Assembly (NCBI RefSeq): GCF_022410465.1
Contig: NZ_JAJSON010000027.1
Location: 62,001 to 126,000 of the forward strand
DNA from: Christiangramia crocea
GTDB taxonomy: Bacteria; Bacteroidota; Bacteroidia; Flavobacteriales; Flavobacteriaceae
Reading direction: 5' to 3'
DNA: 64,000 bases
The notes under the pieces are model-generated. The model had not been told where the DNA came from and did not search any database. It saw only the letters and a list, made by a program, of their open reading frames with translations. Shown here one piece after another: positions 8,672 to 17,469 of the stretch (its first letter is position 1; every line of letters starts with the position of its first letter). A program made the position numbers and the translations under genes.

Positions 8672-8691
8672 TTAACTATTATTAACTATTG
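8672..8691 (+). promoter_or_regulatory. Tandem TTAACTATT direct repeat, possible operator
   Basis: TTAACTATT occurs at 8672-8680 and again at 8682-8690, a 10-base period that would place both on one face of the helix. It lies about 90 bases upstream of the PLP-enzyme start. The same TTAACTATTG occurs at 22155-22164, ahead of the ferritin-like pair. A regulatory role is inference only, and AT-rich chance is possible. Confidence 0.3.
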
Positions 8692-8780
8692 TCCCAATGA
8701 GAGTTCAATGTAACCTGCCCGCGATGAGTTTAACAGAATTCTTAGTACCTTAGGCTCTTATTTTTCCAAATCAGAATTTT

Positions 8781-9929
8781 ATGAGTAGACCCAAAGGAAT
8801 CAATACCATTTGTACGCATGTTGGAGAACTGGAAGACAGAGAATTCAAGGGGGCGGTTTCCCCTTTATATATGTCTACTTCCTACGCTTTTGAAGATGTA
8901 GAGACAAAAAGGTATCCCCGTTATTTCAACACACCTAATCAGGTAGCCCTTGCAAAGAAAATGGCAGCCCTGGAACATGGAGAAGCTTCACTTATTTTCG
9001 GAAGCGGAATGGCTGCGGTAAGCACCTCCTTAATGGCTTTTTTGAGATCTGGTGATCACGTGGTGTTCCAGGATTCTTTATATGGTGGAACCAGCAATCT
9101 GGTGACCGAGGAATTTGAAAAATTCGGCATAGAATACAGTTTTGCAAAAGATGCAAAGGCTGAATCTCTAAAAGCCGAAATAAAACCTAACACGAAGGTG
9201 ATCTATATTGAGACACCGTCAAATCCGTTGCTTAGAATAACAGATATGAGGGCTGTTGCTCAGCTGGCTAATGAAAACGCTCTGGTAAGTATGATCGATA
9301 ATACATTTGCTTCCCCGGTGAATCAGAATCCTATAGATTTTGGGATAGATGTGGTGATACATTCAGCAACCAAATATATGGGCGGACATAGTGATATACT
9401 GGCGGGCACTGTGATCTCTTCGGAGGAATATATCAACCGAATCTTCCATATGGCCAAGAATTTTGGCGGCAGTTTGAGTGATTATACTGTCTGGCTGCTG
9501 GAAAGGAGCCTGAAGACAATGGGACTCAGGGTGAAAGCTCAGAATGAAAATGCGATGAAGTTAGCTGAGTTTTTAAATTCACATCCTGACGTTGCCAATG
9601 TCTATTATCCCGGTTTGAAGGATCATCCGGATCATGAACTTGCAACCGGACAAATGAAAGCTTACGGAGGCATGCTATCCTTTGAATTAAAGGAAAATAT
9701 AAATGCTTCAGAATTCATGAAGGCTCTGAAACTTATAAAACCCTCAATGAGTCTTGCAGGAGTTGAAAGTACCATTCTTCTGCCCTCAAAAACCTCCCAC
9801 GGGTTATTGAGTCCAGAAGAAAGGGAAAAGCAGGGAATAAAGGATAATCTCTTAAGGTTTTCGGTTGGCATCGAAGAAACGGAAGATCTTATAGAAGACC
9901 TGGAACGGGCTATTAAAAAAAGTAATTAA
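8781..9929 (+). CDS. Trans-sulfuration PLP enzyme (cystathionine gamma-synthase/beta-lyase/methionine gamma-lyase family)
   Basis: This is a Cys/Met-metabolism PLP enzyme of 382 residues, the normal family length. The PLP-binding lysine is Lys198 in HSATKYMGGHSD. Other family marks are the cofactor stacking/phosphate region GSGMAAVSTSLMAF, IETPSNPLLRITD and the Asp-Asn pair in MIDNTFASPVNQNP. The family adds or removes sulfur-containing side chains (cystathionine, homocysteine, methionine), and the precise reaction cannot be fixed from sequence. The next gene, bshB1, makes the cysteine-containing thiol bacillithiol and starts 18 bases downstream, so a cysteine-supply role is attractive. Cystathionine gamma-synthase is the usual annotation. 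Confidence 0.9.
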   Translation: MSRPKGINTICTHVGELEDREFKGAVSPLYMSTSYAFEDVETKRYPRYFNTPNQVALAKKMAALEHGEASLIFGSGMAAVSTSLMAFLRSGDHVVFQDSLYGGTSNLVTEEFEKFGIEYSFAKDAKAESLKAEIKPNTKVIYIETPSNPLLRITDMRAVAQLANENALVSMIDNTFASPVNQNPIDFGIDVVIHSATKYMGGHSDILAGTVISSEEYINRIFHMAKNFGGSLSDYTVWLLERSLKTMGLRVKAQNENAMKLAEFLNSHPDVANVYYPGLKDHPDHELATGQMKAYGGMLSFELKENINASEFMKALKLIKPSMSLAGVESTILLPSKTSHGLLSPEEREKQGIKDNLLRFSVGIEETEDLIEDLERAIKKSN

Positions 9930-9947
9930 AAATTAGAATTCAATTGT

Positions 9948-10664
9948 ATGAAATTAGATATACTGGCAGTGGGTTCGCATCCCGATGATGTTGAATTAAG
10001 CTGCTCAGGGACCATTGCCAAGGAAGTTGATCGCGGTAAGAAAGTTGGGATCCTGGACCTTACAAGGGGAGAACTTGGCACCAGGGGCACGGCAGAGATT
10101 CGGAATAAAGAGGCTGAAGCTGCTGCAGAGATTCTGGGAGTTTCGGTTCGTGAAAACCTGGAATTCAGTGATGCTTTTTTTGAGAATAACACGGCCCATA
10201 AGCTGGAAGTAGTGAAAATGATTAGAAAGTACAGACCGGAAATCGTCCTGTGTAATGCGGTTGAAGACCGCCATATAGACCACGGCAGAGGAGCGAAGCT
10301 GGTTAGTGAAGCCTGTTTTCTTAGCGGGCTTAGAAAGATCGAAACTGTACTGGACGGGAAGAACCAGGAAGCCTGGAGACCAAAACATGTATTCCATTAT
10401 ATACAATGGAAGAACCTGAAACCCGATTTTGTGGTAGATATTTCGGGATATATTGATAAAAAACTAGAGTCTGTCCTGGCCTATTCGTCGCAATTTTATG
10501 ATGAGAACAGTAAGGAGCCTGAAACGCCAATTTCCAGCAGTAACTTTCTGGATAGCATTACTTACCGGGCTAGGGATATGGGAAGGCTTATTAATACTGA
10601 ACATGCCGAAGGCTTTAATGTAGAGCGACATGTAGCGGTAGATTCCATATTTGACCTTATTTAA
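9948..10664 (+). CDS. bshB1: Bacillithiol biosynthesis deacetylase BshB1
   Basis: This is a PIG-L/LmbE-type zinc deacetylase that removes acetate from GlcNAc-malate in bacillithiol synthesis. The N-terminal zinc motif SHPDD (His11, Asp13, Asp14) is present, with the third metal His and its context in EDRHIDHGRGAKLVSEA. The BshB1-type segments LDLTRGELGTRGT and YSSQFY follow, and the 238-residue length is typical. It is likely cotranscribed with the upstream PLP enzyme (18-base gap). Genes for BshA and BshC are not in the window. tRNA-His follows from its own promoter. Confidence 0.95.
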   Translation: MKLDILAVGSHPDDVELSCSGTIAKEVDRGKKVGILDLTRGELGTRGTAEIRNKEAEAAAEILGVSVRENLEFSDAFFENNTAHKLEVVKMIRKYRPEIVLCNAVEDRHIDHGRGAKLVSEACFLSGLRKIETVLDGKNQEAWRPKHVFHYIQWKNLKPDFVVDISGYIDKKLESVLAYSSQFYDENSKEPETPISSSNFLDSITYRARDMGRLINTEHAEGFNVERHVAVDSIFDLI

Positions 10665-10677
10665 TTGAAATTTTTTC

Positions 10678-10708
10678 TTTGCGAAATTGTTCAAATAACT
10701 TACATTTG
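10678..10708 (+). promoter_or_regulatory. Bacteroidota-type promoter for tRNA-His
   Basis: TTTG (10678-10681), a 19-base spacer, then TACATTTG (10701-10708) fits the TTG/TAnnTTTG consensus of Bacteroidota sigma factor. The -7 box ends 16 bases before the mature tRNA. Confidence 0.75.
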
Positions 10709-10724
10709 CAACCGCTAATCAAAT

Positions 10725-10799
10725 GGTGGTTGTAGCTCAGTTGGTTAGAGCGCTGGATTGTGGTTCCAGAGGTCGCCGGTTCGACCCCGGTCATCCACC
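10725..10799 (+). tRNA. tRNA-His (anticodon GTG)
   Basis: A full cloverleaf can be drawn. The anticodon stem CTGGA/TCCAG (10753-10757, 10765-10769) encloses TTGTGGT with anticodon GTG at 10760-10762. The T loop is TTCGACC. G10725 can serve as the histidine-specific G-1 paired with C10799. CCA is not encoded. The acceptor stem has one T-T mismatch at its fifth pair (10730 with 10794), while the other pairs are standard. Confidence 0.95.
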
Positions 10800-10804
10800 C
10801 TTAC

Positions 10805-10838
10805 AAAAGCTTCCCTGAAAATGGGAAGCTTTTTTTGT
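10805..10838 (+). terminator. Rho-independent terminator after tRNA-His
   Basis: The stem AAAAGCTTCCC (10805-10815) pairs with GGGAAGCTTTT (10823-10833) across a 7-base loop and runs into a T tract ending at 10837. It lies 6 bases after the tRNA. Confidence 0.9.
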
Positions 10839-10897
10839 TAGAATTATTCCTGTTTCCATCTGCTAAGTTTTATTTTTACCAAAATCAAAATACCGCT

Positions 10898-11671
10898 ATG
10901 AATTCCAGGGAAGACCAGCTGAAAGCTTTTGACAGATTACTTACTATCATGGACGAACTTAGGGAGCAATGTCCCTGGGACCGGAAACAGACCATGGAGT
11001 CATTAAGGCATCTTACCATCGAGGAAACCTACGAACTTGGAGATGCTATTCTGGATAGGGATATGGGCGAGATAAAAAAGGAACTGGGGGATGTATTGCT
11101 TCATCTTGTTTTTTATGCCAAAATAGGAAGTGAGACCAATGATTTTGATATAGCCGATGTAGCCAATAGTATTTGTGATAAGTTAATAGATCGTCATCCT
11201 CATATTTACGGAGATATTGAGGTTGCCAATGAAGAAGAGGTTAAGAAGAACTGGGAAAATCTGAAGCTCAAAGAAGGTAAGGAAAGTGTGCTGGAAGGAG
11301 TTCCAAGGTCTCTACCCGCAATGGTTAAAGCTAATCGTATTCAGGATAAGGTAGCCGGGGTTGGATTTGACTGGGAAGAGCCGGAACAGGTCTTTGAAAA
11401 ACTCAAGGAAGAACTTGAAGAACTGCAACATGAGGTAAGAACCGATAATAAGGATGAGATAGAAGCCGAATTCGGTGATGTGCTTTTCTCAATGATCAAT
11501 TATGCCAGGTTTCTTAAAGTAAACCCTGAGAATGCCCTGGAACGCACTAATAAGAAATTTATCAAGCGGTTTCAGTATTTAGAAGAAAAAGCAAAAGAAA
11601 ACAATAAAGCCCTGAAGGATATGACGCTTGCTGAAATGGACATCTTCTGGAATGAAGCAAAGAAATTTTAG
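10898..11671 (+). CDS. mazG: Nucleoside triphosphate pyrophosphohydrolase MazG
   Basis: This is an all-alpha NTP pyrophosphohydrolase that converts (d)NTPs to monophosphates and pyrophosphate, in housekeeping or alarmone control. Two MazG domains are visible: residues about 10-110, with CPWDRKQTMESLRHLTIEET and the metal motif EExxE...ExxD (Glu42, Glu43, Glu46, Glu62, Asp65), and about 140-240, with FDWEEPEQVFEKLKEELEEL and EAEFGDVLFSMINYAR. The length of 257 is near the 263 of E. coli. The reading frame is open back into the tRNA, so I chose ATG 10898, where homology-like sequence begins. Its stop codon abuts the stop of the convergent methyltransferase gene without a gap. Confidence 0.95.
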   Translation: MNSREDQLKAFDRLLTIMDELREQCPWDRKQTMESLRHLTIEETYELGDAILDRDMGEIKKELGDVLLHLVFYAKIGSETNDFDIADVANSICDKLIDRHPHIYGDIEVANEEEVKKNWENLKLKEGKESVLEGVPRSLPAMVKANRIQDKVAGVGFDWEEPEQVFEKLKEELEELQHEVRTDNKDEIEAEFGDVLFSMINYARFLKVNPENALERTNKKFIKRFQYLEEKAKENNKALKDMTLAEMDIFWNEAKKF

Positions 11672-12298
11672 TTACCTGGAGAAAACCATCAGGTCTTCAT
11701 AAATATCAATAGAGGAAAATTGCAGGTTTTCCTTTATCCATAATAGGCTATCACGGTTATAGAATATCACATGGGTAAGATCATTCTTGTAATGCCATTC
11801 GTTGAATTTAATAGCTTCATTCCATACTTCAGTCTTACAGTAAAGTTTTCCTCCAGGCTTTAATAGTGATCTCAATAAACGGAACTCCTTAACAGGCTTT
11901 TGAAAATGCTCCATCACCTCGCAGCAGATGATGAAGTCATACTTTTTTTTAAGCAATTTCTGATTTGGCTGAAAATAAGGATCATAAAGCCTGATATCGA
12001 AACCTGATTTTTCAAGTTCCGAAGCTATAACAGGGCCGGTGCCACATCCAAAGTCTAGGCCGGTAGAATCCCTGGAGAGATCAGATTTGATCTTTTCGAT
12101 TATCGGGCTTACAAAATTAATGTAACCGGGGTCGTTTATATCGTTGTTATGAAGACGGTACCTGAATTTTTCTTCCTGCGGACTAAGGTAAGATTCGGGG
12201 GAAAGTAAAATAGCCTTGCAGTTTACACATTGTAAGTACTCCCGTTCCTTGAAGATTTCAAAGTTCCGGGTAGTGCTATTGCACAAACTGCAAAGCAT
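11672..12298 (-). CDS. Class I SAM methyltransferase with N-terminal zinc-ribbon
   Basis: The 208-residue protein opens with four Cys in two pairs (Cys3, Cys6, Cys24, Cys27), a small zinc-ribbon seen in some small-molecule methyltransferases. Motif I, GLDFGCGTGPV, lies at about residue 80, the acidic ribose ligand near LYDPYF, and a post-I motif at YDFIICCEVMEHF. The EVMEHF/LLKPGG pattern is of the Methyltransf_23 type. It is cytoplasmic, and the substrate is unknown. It follows the DUF349 gene by 9 bases and is probably in the same transcript. Confidence 0.85.
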   Translation of the reverse strand: MLCSLCNSTTRNFEIFKEREYLQCVNCKAILLSPESYLSPQEEKFRYRLHNNDINDPGYINFVSPIIEKIKSDLSRDSTGLDFGCGTGPVIASELEKSGFDIRLYDPYFQPNQKLLKKKYDFIICCEVMEHFQKPVKEFRLLRSLLKPGGKLYCKTEVWNEAIKFNEWHYKNDLTHVIFYNRDSLLWIKENLQFSSIDIYEDLMVFSR

Positions 12299-12307
12299 AT
12301 TATTGTT

Positions 12308-14662
12308 TTAGTAAAGTGACCTGATCTTTCTGAGCTTTTCTTCCCAGACCTCAAGATCGGCCTTCTGATTCTCGATATTCTTATGTACTTCCTGAACCAG
12401 GGGATTATCATCATCAACATTTGAGAAGAACTGGAGGTTGTTCTCAAGCTGTCTTATTTCTGCTTTGGTTTCCTCTATCTTCTTGGTAAGGAAGTAATGC
12501 TCGTTTCTGATCTTATTATCGTCATCTGCATCATCCAGGGCCTGAACTTTGTTCTCATACTTCATCATTTCGGCCTTGGTATTGTCAATATCCATCTTCT
12601 TGAATACCTGATCCAGAGCTTTGTTGAATTTACCTTCGATAAAGCGTTTATTATAAGGTACTTTTCCGGTTTCTTTCCAGGCATTGATCTGTTCCTTGAT
12701 CTTTGCAAGATCCGCCTTCTTCTCACCTGAAAGCTCGATGTTTTTTACTTTGTCAAGGATTTCTTTTTTCTTGTCAAAAGCTTCGATCTCTTCTTTGTTG
12801 TCTTCATTGCGTTGTGCATGCAGGCGGTCAAAATAATGGTTACATGCTTTTTTAAACTGTTTCCATACCTTGTCACTGTCTTTTCTTGGAACATGACCTA
12901 TCTTCTTCCAGTCGGCCTGGATTTTTTTCATCAAAGGAGTGACGGTCTTAAAATCATCACTGTCTTTATTATCCTCAGCGATCTGTATAAGTTCTTTTTT
13001 CTTTTCAAGGTTTTCATATTGCTGCTTTTTAAGGTTCTTGTAAAAAGCATTCTTTTTGCGGTTGAAACTTCGCACATTTTCCTTGAAGGCATTCCAGGTT
13101 TCCTGGTTCTTATTTCTTGGGACCTTACCTGCACCGAAGAATTCTTCTCTCAATGCCTCTATTTCTCTGATTTTTTGCTGCCATTTATTATGGCTGTCGA
13201 AATCCTGATCGGCTATTTCCTTTATTTTCTCAATAATCTCCTGCTTCTTCTCCCAGTTCTTTTCATACTGCTCGTCAAGCTGATCAAAATATTCCTGCCT
13301 TTTATCATGTATCCTTTTGGTAGCCGTGCTGAACCTCTCCCAGATATCCTCGCGATATTCCTTGGCTACAGGCCCAAGCTCTTCTTTCCACATCTTATGC
13401 AGCATCTGCAGTTCGCGGAAGGCCCGGTTCACGTCGTTTTCCTGCAGTAGCTCTTCTGCACGATCTATCACCTTTAATTTCTGTTCCAGGTTATGTTTGA
13501 AATCCATATCCCTGAATTCACGGTTTAAGTGAAGGAAATCATAGAAATTCTCTACATGGTGATGATAGGTGTTCCAGACATTATTGTACTTGTCTCTAGG
13601 GATTGGTCCCGCTGTACGCCATTTATCCTGGATCTCCTTGAAGTGATTATAGGTGGTGTTGATGTTTTCTTCAACATCTAGAAGACCTTTTAATTCTTCA
13701 ATAATCTCAAGTCTTTTATGAAGATTTTCGTTAAGATCCTTTTTAAGCCGCTTGTAGTAGTTACTCCTCTTTTCTTTATAATCGAAATAAAGTGAATTAA
13801 AACGCTTTTTTAATGGAGTGGAGTAGTGGAAGTCTATAATGTTCCCGCCATCGGCGAGAAATTCCTCTTTTTTCTCTTCCATTTCCTCGTCGAACTTGGC
13901 ATTGAATTCAGCGCGAATCTCCGTTACATGCTCTTTAATCGCCTGTATCTTTTCTTTATTCAGGAGTTTTTCCAGCTCATCTGCAAGAGCTTCCTTGCTC
14001 ATGGAGTGATAATCCTTCTTCTCAATGTCATGACGTTCACCGGCACTTTCATCTTCACTATCTTCGGCCACCGCGCTATCCATGTCTTCTTCATGGCTTC
14101 CTGAAGATTTTTTGTTCTCTCCAACTACGGCATCACCAATATCACTATCCAGCTCATCATCTTCATCATCCTCCTCATTTTCTTTCTGACTTTTCTGTCT
14201 CGATTCCGACTCAGAAACCATAGCATCTTCATGATCGGTGGAGTGCGAAACCTTTTTTTTCGTCTTTTGCTTTTCTTCCTTTTTCACCTCTTCTGAAACT
14301 TCCGGTTTTTTGAAGAAAGGATTTTCCGGATCTTCCTTTTCCTCTATGTCGGAATAGGGATCGGAGTCCGGATCTTTCTTTTCACGGGCTTTCTGATCGG
14401 AAGTGGCTTTTCCTGCTGCCGATTCATCCAGCATAGCATCTTCATGATCGGTAGCCTCTTCAGCATTTATATTATTCGTATTATCGGAATTATCTGAAGT
14501 ATTTTCTGTGGTCTTTTTCGTTTGGTCATCAACAGACTCCGCCGCCATTTTCTCATCACTTTCTTCGGAAGATTTCTCAGCAGTGTTCTTAGCTTCCTCA
14601 GCTTTCTTCATTTCTTCGTTTGAAAGTCCTTTTTTCTTATTTTCATTTTCTTGTTGAGACAT
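12308..14662 (-). CDS. Large DUF349 repeat protein with acidic N-terminal region
   Basis: The 784-residue protein has two parts. Residues 1 to about 220 are low-complexity and very rich in Glu, Asp, Ser and Lys, with a recurring TDHEDAM-x-ES module (twice) and a looser HEEDM copy. From about 280 onward there are five DUF349 repeats of roughly 75 residues, each a charged helical stretch ending in a W-x3-G-x-V/I-P-x6-W-x2-F-type motif (for example WKKIGHVPRKDSDKVWKQF). DUF349 proteins are widespread in Bacteroidota, and their function is not established. A coiled-coil tail follows. I chose ATG 14662; the frame also has a TTG at 14671. It is probably cytoplasmic. Confidence 0.9.
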   Translation of the reverse strand: MSQQENENKKKGLSNEEMKKAEEAKNTAEKSSEESDEKMAAESVDDQTKKTTENTSDNSDNTNNINAEEATDHEDAMLDESAAGKATSDQKAREKKDPDSDPYSDIEEKEDPENPFFKKPEVSEEVKKEEKQKTKKKVSHSTDHEDAMVSESESRQKSQKENEEDDEDDELDSDIGDAVVGENKKSSGSHEEDMDSAVAEDSEDESAGERHDIEKKDYHSMSKEALADELEKLLNKEKIQAIKEHVTEIRAEFNAKFDEEMEEKKEEFLADGGNIIDFHYSTPLKKRFNSLYFDYKEKRSNYYKRLKKDLNENLHKRLEIIEELKGLLDVEENINTTYNHFKEIQDKWRTAGPIPRDKYNNVWNTYHHHVENFYDFLHLNREFRDMDFKHNLEQKLKVIDRAEELLQENDVNRAFRELQMLHKMWKEELGPVAKEYREDIWERFSTATKRIHDKRQEYFDQLDEQYEKNWEKKQEIIEKIKEIADQDFDSHNKWQQKIREIEALREEFFGAGKVPRNKNQETWNAFKENVRSFNRKKNAFYKNLKKQQYENLEKKKELIQIAEDNKDSDDFKTVTPLMKKIQADWKKIGHVPRKDSDKVWKQFKKACNHYFDRLHAQRNEDNKEEIEAFDKKKEILDKVKNIELSGEKKADLAKIKEQINAWKETGKVPYNKRFIEGKFNKALDQVFKKMDIDNTKAEMMKYENKVQALDDADDDNKIRNEHYFLTKKIEETKAEIRQLENNLQFFSNVDDDNPLVQEVHKNIENQKADLEVWEEKLRKIRSLY

Positions 14663-14780
14663 ATCTTTCAATGTTAGGGTTCTTCAAAGTCAATTAAAGT
14701 TGAAAGATAACAACTCCCCTAAAATTGGACAAGCGATTGGTTTTATTTGTGGCTTTAAACCAGCTATTTATTGAGGTGGA

Positions 14781-15509
14781 TTATGAATTCCATATCTCCC
14801 AGGCCTTTTCTGCCTGAAGCTCCAGCATTCTCAGACCGTTTAAGGTGGTGGCCCCTTTTTCTGCCGCCAGTTGCATAAGCCTGGTTTCTGAAGGATTGTA
14901 GACCAGATCGAAAACCAGATGATTTTTAGAGAAATATTCGACAGGGACATCAGGGTAATTATCCGTATTAGGAAAAGTTCCTAAAGGGGTGCAGTTTATT
15001 ACCAAAGTATGATTTTCAAAAATTTCCTTGTTCAGTTCCTTATAGGAAAAAATATGAGCAGCCTTCTTTCTTGATACAAATTGATAATCTATCTCCAGTA
15101 GTTTTAGCGCATATGCAATTGCCTTGGAAGCTCCACCGGTACCCAGTATAATGGCTTTTTTATGATGAGGTTTTAAGAACGGTTTCAGTGATTCCAGGAA
15201 TCCCCAGTAATCGGTATTATACCCGCAGAGGCTACCGTCCTTTTCAAATTTAACTGTATTTACAGCCTGTATTTCCCGGGAATGTGGATCTAAATGATCT
15301 AAAAAAGGAATAATCTCTTCCTTATAGGGAATGGTTACGTTCAGTCCGGAAATGATATTATTCCTGAGAACATACGGGAATTTTTCAATGGAATCCACAT
15401 CGAAATTTCTGTATTCTGCATCTATATTTTCCTTTTGGAATTTTTCTGAAAAATACTTTCTGGAAAAGGAGTAATCTATATTTCTACCAAGGAGCCCAAA
15501 TGTTCTCAT
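14781..15509 (-). CDS. aroE: Shikimate dehydrogenase
   Basis: This enzyme reduces 3-dehydroshikimate to shikimate with NADPH in aromatic amino acid synthesis. Shikimate-binding residues are visible: Ser14 and Ser16 in IDYSFSRKYF, the catalytic Lys63 in NVTIPYKEE, Asn84 in AVNTVKF and Asp100 in NTDYWGF. The nucleotide-binding loop ILGTGGASKAI is at about residues 121-131. At 242 residues it is shorter than the usual 270, as is common in Bacteroidota. The start overlaps the upstream DUF368 gene by 4 bases (ATGA), so they are translationally coupled. Confidence 0.95.
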   Translation of the reverse strand: MRTFGLLGRNIDYSFSRKYFSEKFQKENIDAEYRNFDVDSIEKFPYVLRNNIISGLNVTIPYKEEIIPFLDHLDPHSREIQAVNTVKFEKDGSLCGYNTDYWGFLESLKPFLKPHHKKAIILGTGGASKAIAYALKLLEIDYQFVSRKKAAHIFSYKELNKEIFENHTLVINCTPLGTFPNTDNYPDVPVEYFSKNHLVFDLVYNPSETRLMQLAAEKGATTLNGLRMLELQAEKAWEIWNS

Positions 15510-16522
15510 TTGTGATTGTTTTTATTTTCGTACCAGGCCAGGCCTAAAACTATAAATATTCCAATGAGAATGAAAAAGATTGCCAGCCAGGTTTGTGAAA
15601 TATCAAATTCAGGCCAGTACCGGTCATAATTGTCAATTATCCTGTTTCCTTCGCGGTCTATAAGGGTTTCGCCGCCTTCATTGGTCTTGAAAATCTTTTC
15701 CTTCCATGGCCAGACAACTCCAAGCGAACCGGTAATGAAACCTATTATGGTTGCGAAGGTTTCTTTTTTATATTTTTTCAGCACGTATCCCAGTAGATGG
15801 GAAAGGGAAACCAGGCCGGCAAGGGAACCAGCTGCGAAAACGGCCAGAACCTGCAGCATTCTTAACCTGTCTGCATCCCCTGTAAAGCTGAAATCCAAAA
15901 CGATTATTTCAGCTACGGTGTCATAAAGCGCATTGACGGAATCTACCAGAAGGAGTACATAATTGCCTAAAAGGATGAGTATAAAACTGCCCGAAAGCCC
16001 TGGCAATGTCATTCCTGATACGCTAATCATTCCACAGACGAAAACGAACCAGAGATTATCATTCTGCCTTGCTGGCTCCAGAAAACTAATCGCCATTCCA
16101 CCTATGATACCCAGGATAGCAAAGATTATAGAGTTCCTGTCCCACTCATTGAAATCCTTGCTTATATAGTAAATGGACCCGATGATCATTCCGAAGAAAG
16201 CAGACCATACATATAATTCGTAATGTACAATCAGATAATCCAGAATTTTGGAAACACTAAAATAACTTATAAGCATTCCCAGGATAAGGAGACCGAGGAA
16301 CTTCCCGTTTAAATACTGGTACAGGCTCCCGAACCTGCCGGCTATGAGCAATTTTAAAGCTTTAAAATTAACCTTTTGCAGAGAATATATGAACTCCTCA
16401 TAAAATCCGGCCACAAAGGCCACCACACCACCGGAAACGCCAGGAACTTTGTTCGCAGCACCCATGGCTAGCCCCTTTAAAACAAGGAGGATTTTATCAG
16501 TTATAGTCCTAGTCTGCTGCAT
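15506..16522 (-). CDS. DUF368 membrane protein (PopT-type polyprenyl-phosphate transporter), second copy
   Basis: The protein has 338 residues with about eight to ten membrane segments and the two signature re-entrant-like motifs of DUF368: GAANKVPGVSGGVVAF near the N-terminus and TLPGLSGSFILILLGNY in the middle. DUF368 proteins (PopT) have been reported as undecaprenyl-phosphate translocases that return the lipid carrier to the cytoplasmic face, so a role in recycling the carrier for wall and glycan synthesis is likely. It overlaps its paralogue upstream by 14 bases and aroE downstream by 4. Compared with its neighbour it has a longer extramembrane loop before the last segment. Confidence 0.9.
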   Translation of the reverse strand: MQQTRTITDKILLVLKGLAMGAANKVPGVSGGVVAFVAGFYEEFIYSLQKVNFKALKLLIAGRFGSLYQYLNGKFLGLLILGMLISYFSVSKILDYLIVHYELYVWSAFFGMIIGSIYYISKDFNEWDRNSIIFAILGIIGGMAISFLEPARQNDNLWFVFVCGMISVSGMTLPGLSGSFILILLGNYVLLLVDSVNALYDTVAEIIVLDFSFTGDADRLRMLQVLAVFAAGSLAGLVSLSHLLGYVLKKYKKETFATIIGFITGSLGVVWPWKEKIFKTNEGGETLIDREGNRIIDNYDRYWPEFDISQTWLAIFFILIGIFIVLGLAWYENKNNHK

Positions 16523-17447
16523 TGGCTGAATCAGGTTTATTATTGGCCAGCATTTCCAGAATGATGATCAGGAAAAAACCGGCAAGCATGAGCAGGACTG
16601 AATTCATGGTTTGCGGATCGCCATTAAAATTCCAAGGGAGTACCGAAGCTTCCCTTAGAACTACTTCCTTGTCACCATAAACAGCAGATTCAAGCACTTC
16701 TTTCCATGGCCATATCTTGTTCAGGGAACCAGCGATAAAACCGGTGAGTACAGCCAGGGTAATACTACTATAATGTACAAACAGCCACTTAAGAACTCTG
16801 GAAAATGTAAGGAGACCAAAAATAGCTCCGCAACCAACTATGGCGAGGGTCTGAATATCAAAATCATGGGCAGCCTCCGTTATCGATTTGTAGGCTCCAA
16901 GAAGAACAAGGATAAAGGCTCCCGAAATTCCAGGTAATATCATTGCACAAACCGCAATGGCTCCTGCAAGGAACAGGAATAAGTAGCCGGAATTGGTCGA
17001 AAGAGGAGGAAGGCTCACTATATAATAAGCTACAACTGCTCCAATGATGAGAGCGAGAATAATTTTAAAGTTCCATTTGGGGATTTGCTTTGCGACAAAC
17101 CAGATACTTGCCAGTACAAGTCCAAAGAAAAAAGACCATATCAGTACCGGGTGATTCTCCAGCAGGTAATTTGCCAGGCGCATAAGACTGAAAAGACTGA
17201 TAAGAATACCACAGAAAAGTGCCAGGATGAAATTTCCGTTCAGTTCTTTCCACATTGCCCTGAATCCCTCTTCCTTCCATATAGAAAACAGGGAAAGCTT
17301 CACACCACTAATGGTAGAAATAAGTTCTTCGTAAATTCCTGAAATGAAAGCTATAGTCCCTCCCGATACTCCCGGGACTACATCGGCTGCCCCCATGGCC
17401 ATTCCCTTCAGAGTGACTGTAAGGTAGTCCAAAAAACTTCGCTGCAT
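16509..17447 (-). CDS. DUF368 membrane protein (PopT-type polyprenyl-phosphate transporter), first copy
   Basis: The 312-residue polytopic protein carries both DUF368 signatures, GAADVVPGVSGGTIAF and ILPGISGAFILVLLGAY, which resemble each other and suggest an internal duplication. PopT-family members are linked to undecaprenyl-phosphate flipping. It is the first of two adjacent, overlapping DUF368 genes and is followed by aroE, so all three share a transcript. A TACCTTTG -7 box (minus strand, 17470-17477) lies just upstream. The two copies differ clearly in sequence, so this is an old duplication and not a recent one. Confidence 0.9.
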   Translation of the reverse strand: MQRSFLDYLTVTLKGMAMGAADVVPGVSGGTIAFISGIYEELISTISGVKLSLFSIWKEEGFRAMWKELNGNFILALFCGILISLFSLMRLANYLLENHPVLIWSFFFGLVLASIWFVAKQIPKWNFKIILALIIGAVVAYYIVSLPPLSTNSGYLFLFLAGAIAVCAMILPGISGAFILVLLGAYKSITEAAHDFDIQTLAIVGCGAIFGLLTFSRVLKWLFVHYSSITLAVLTGFIAGSLNKIWPWKEVLESAVYGDKEVVLREASVLPWNFNGDPQTMNSVLLMLAGFFLIIILEMLANNKPDSANAAD

Positions 17448-17469
17448 CTTCTCTTTTTATGATTCCGCC

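Noticed and set aside
10760-10897. 46-codon N-terminal extension of MazG
   Set aside because: The extension runs through the tRNA-His anticodon, its T arm and the terminator. The family N-terminus begins at ATG 10898.
12812-13450. 212-codon plus-strand open frame
   Set aside because: It is antisense to the well-supported DUF349 gene. The frame is hydrophobic and Phe/Leu-rich, as expected for the complement of a Lys/Glu-rich sequence.
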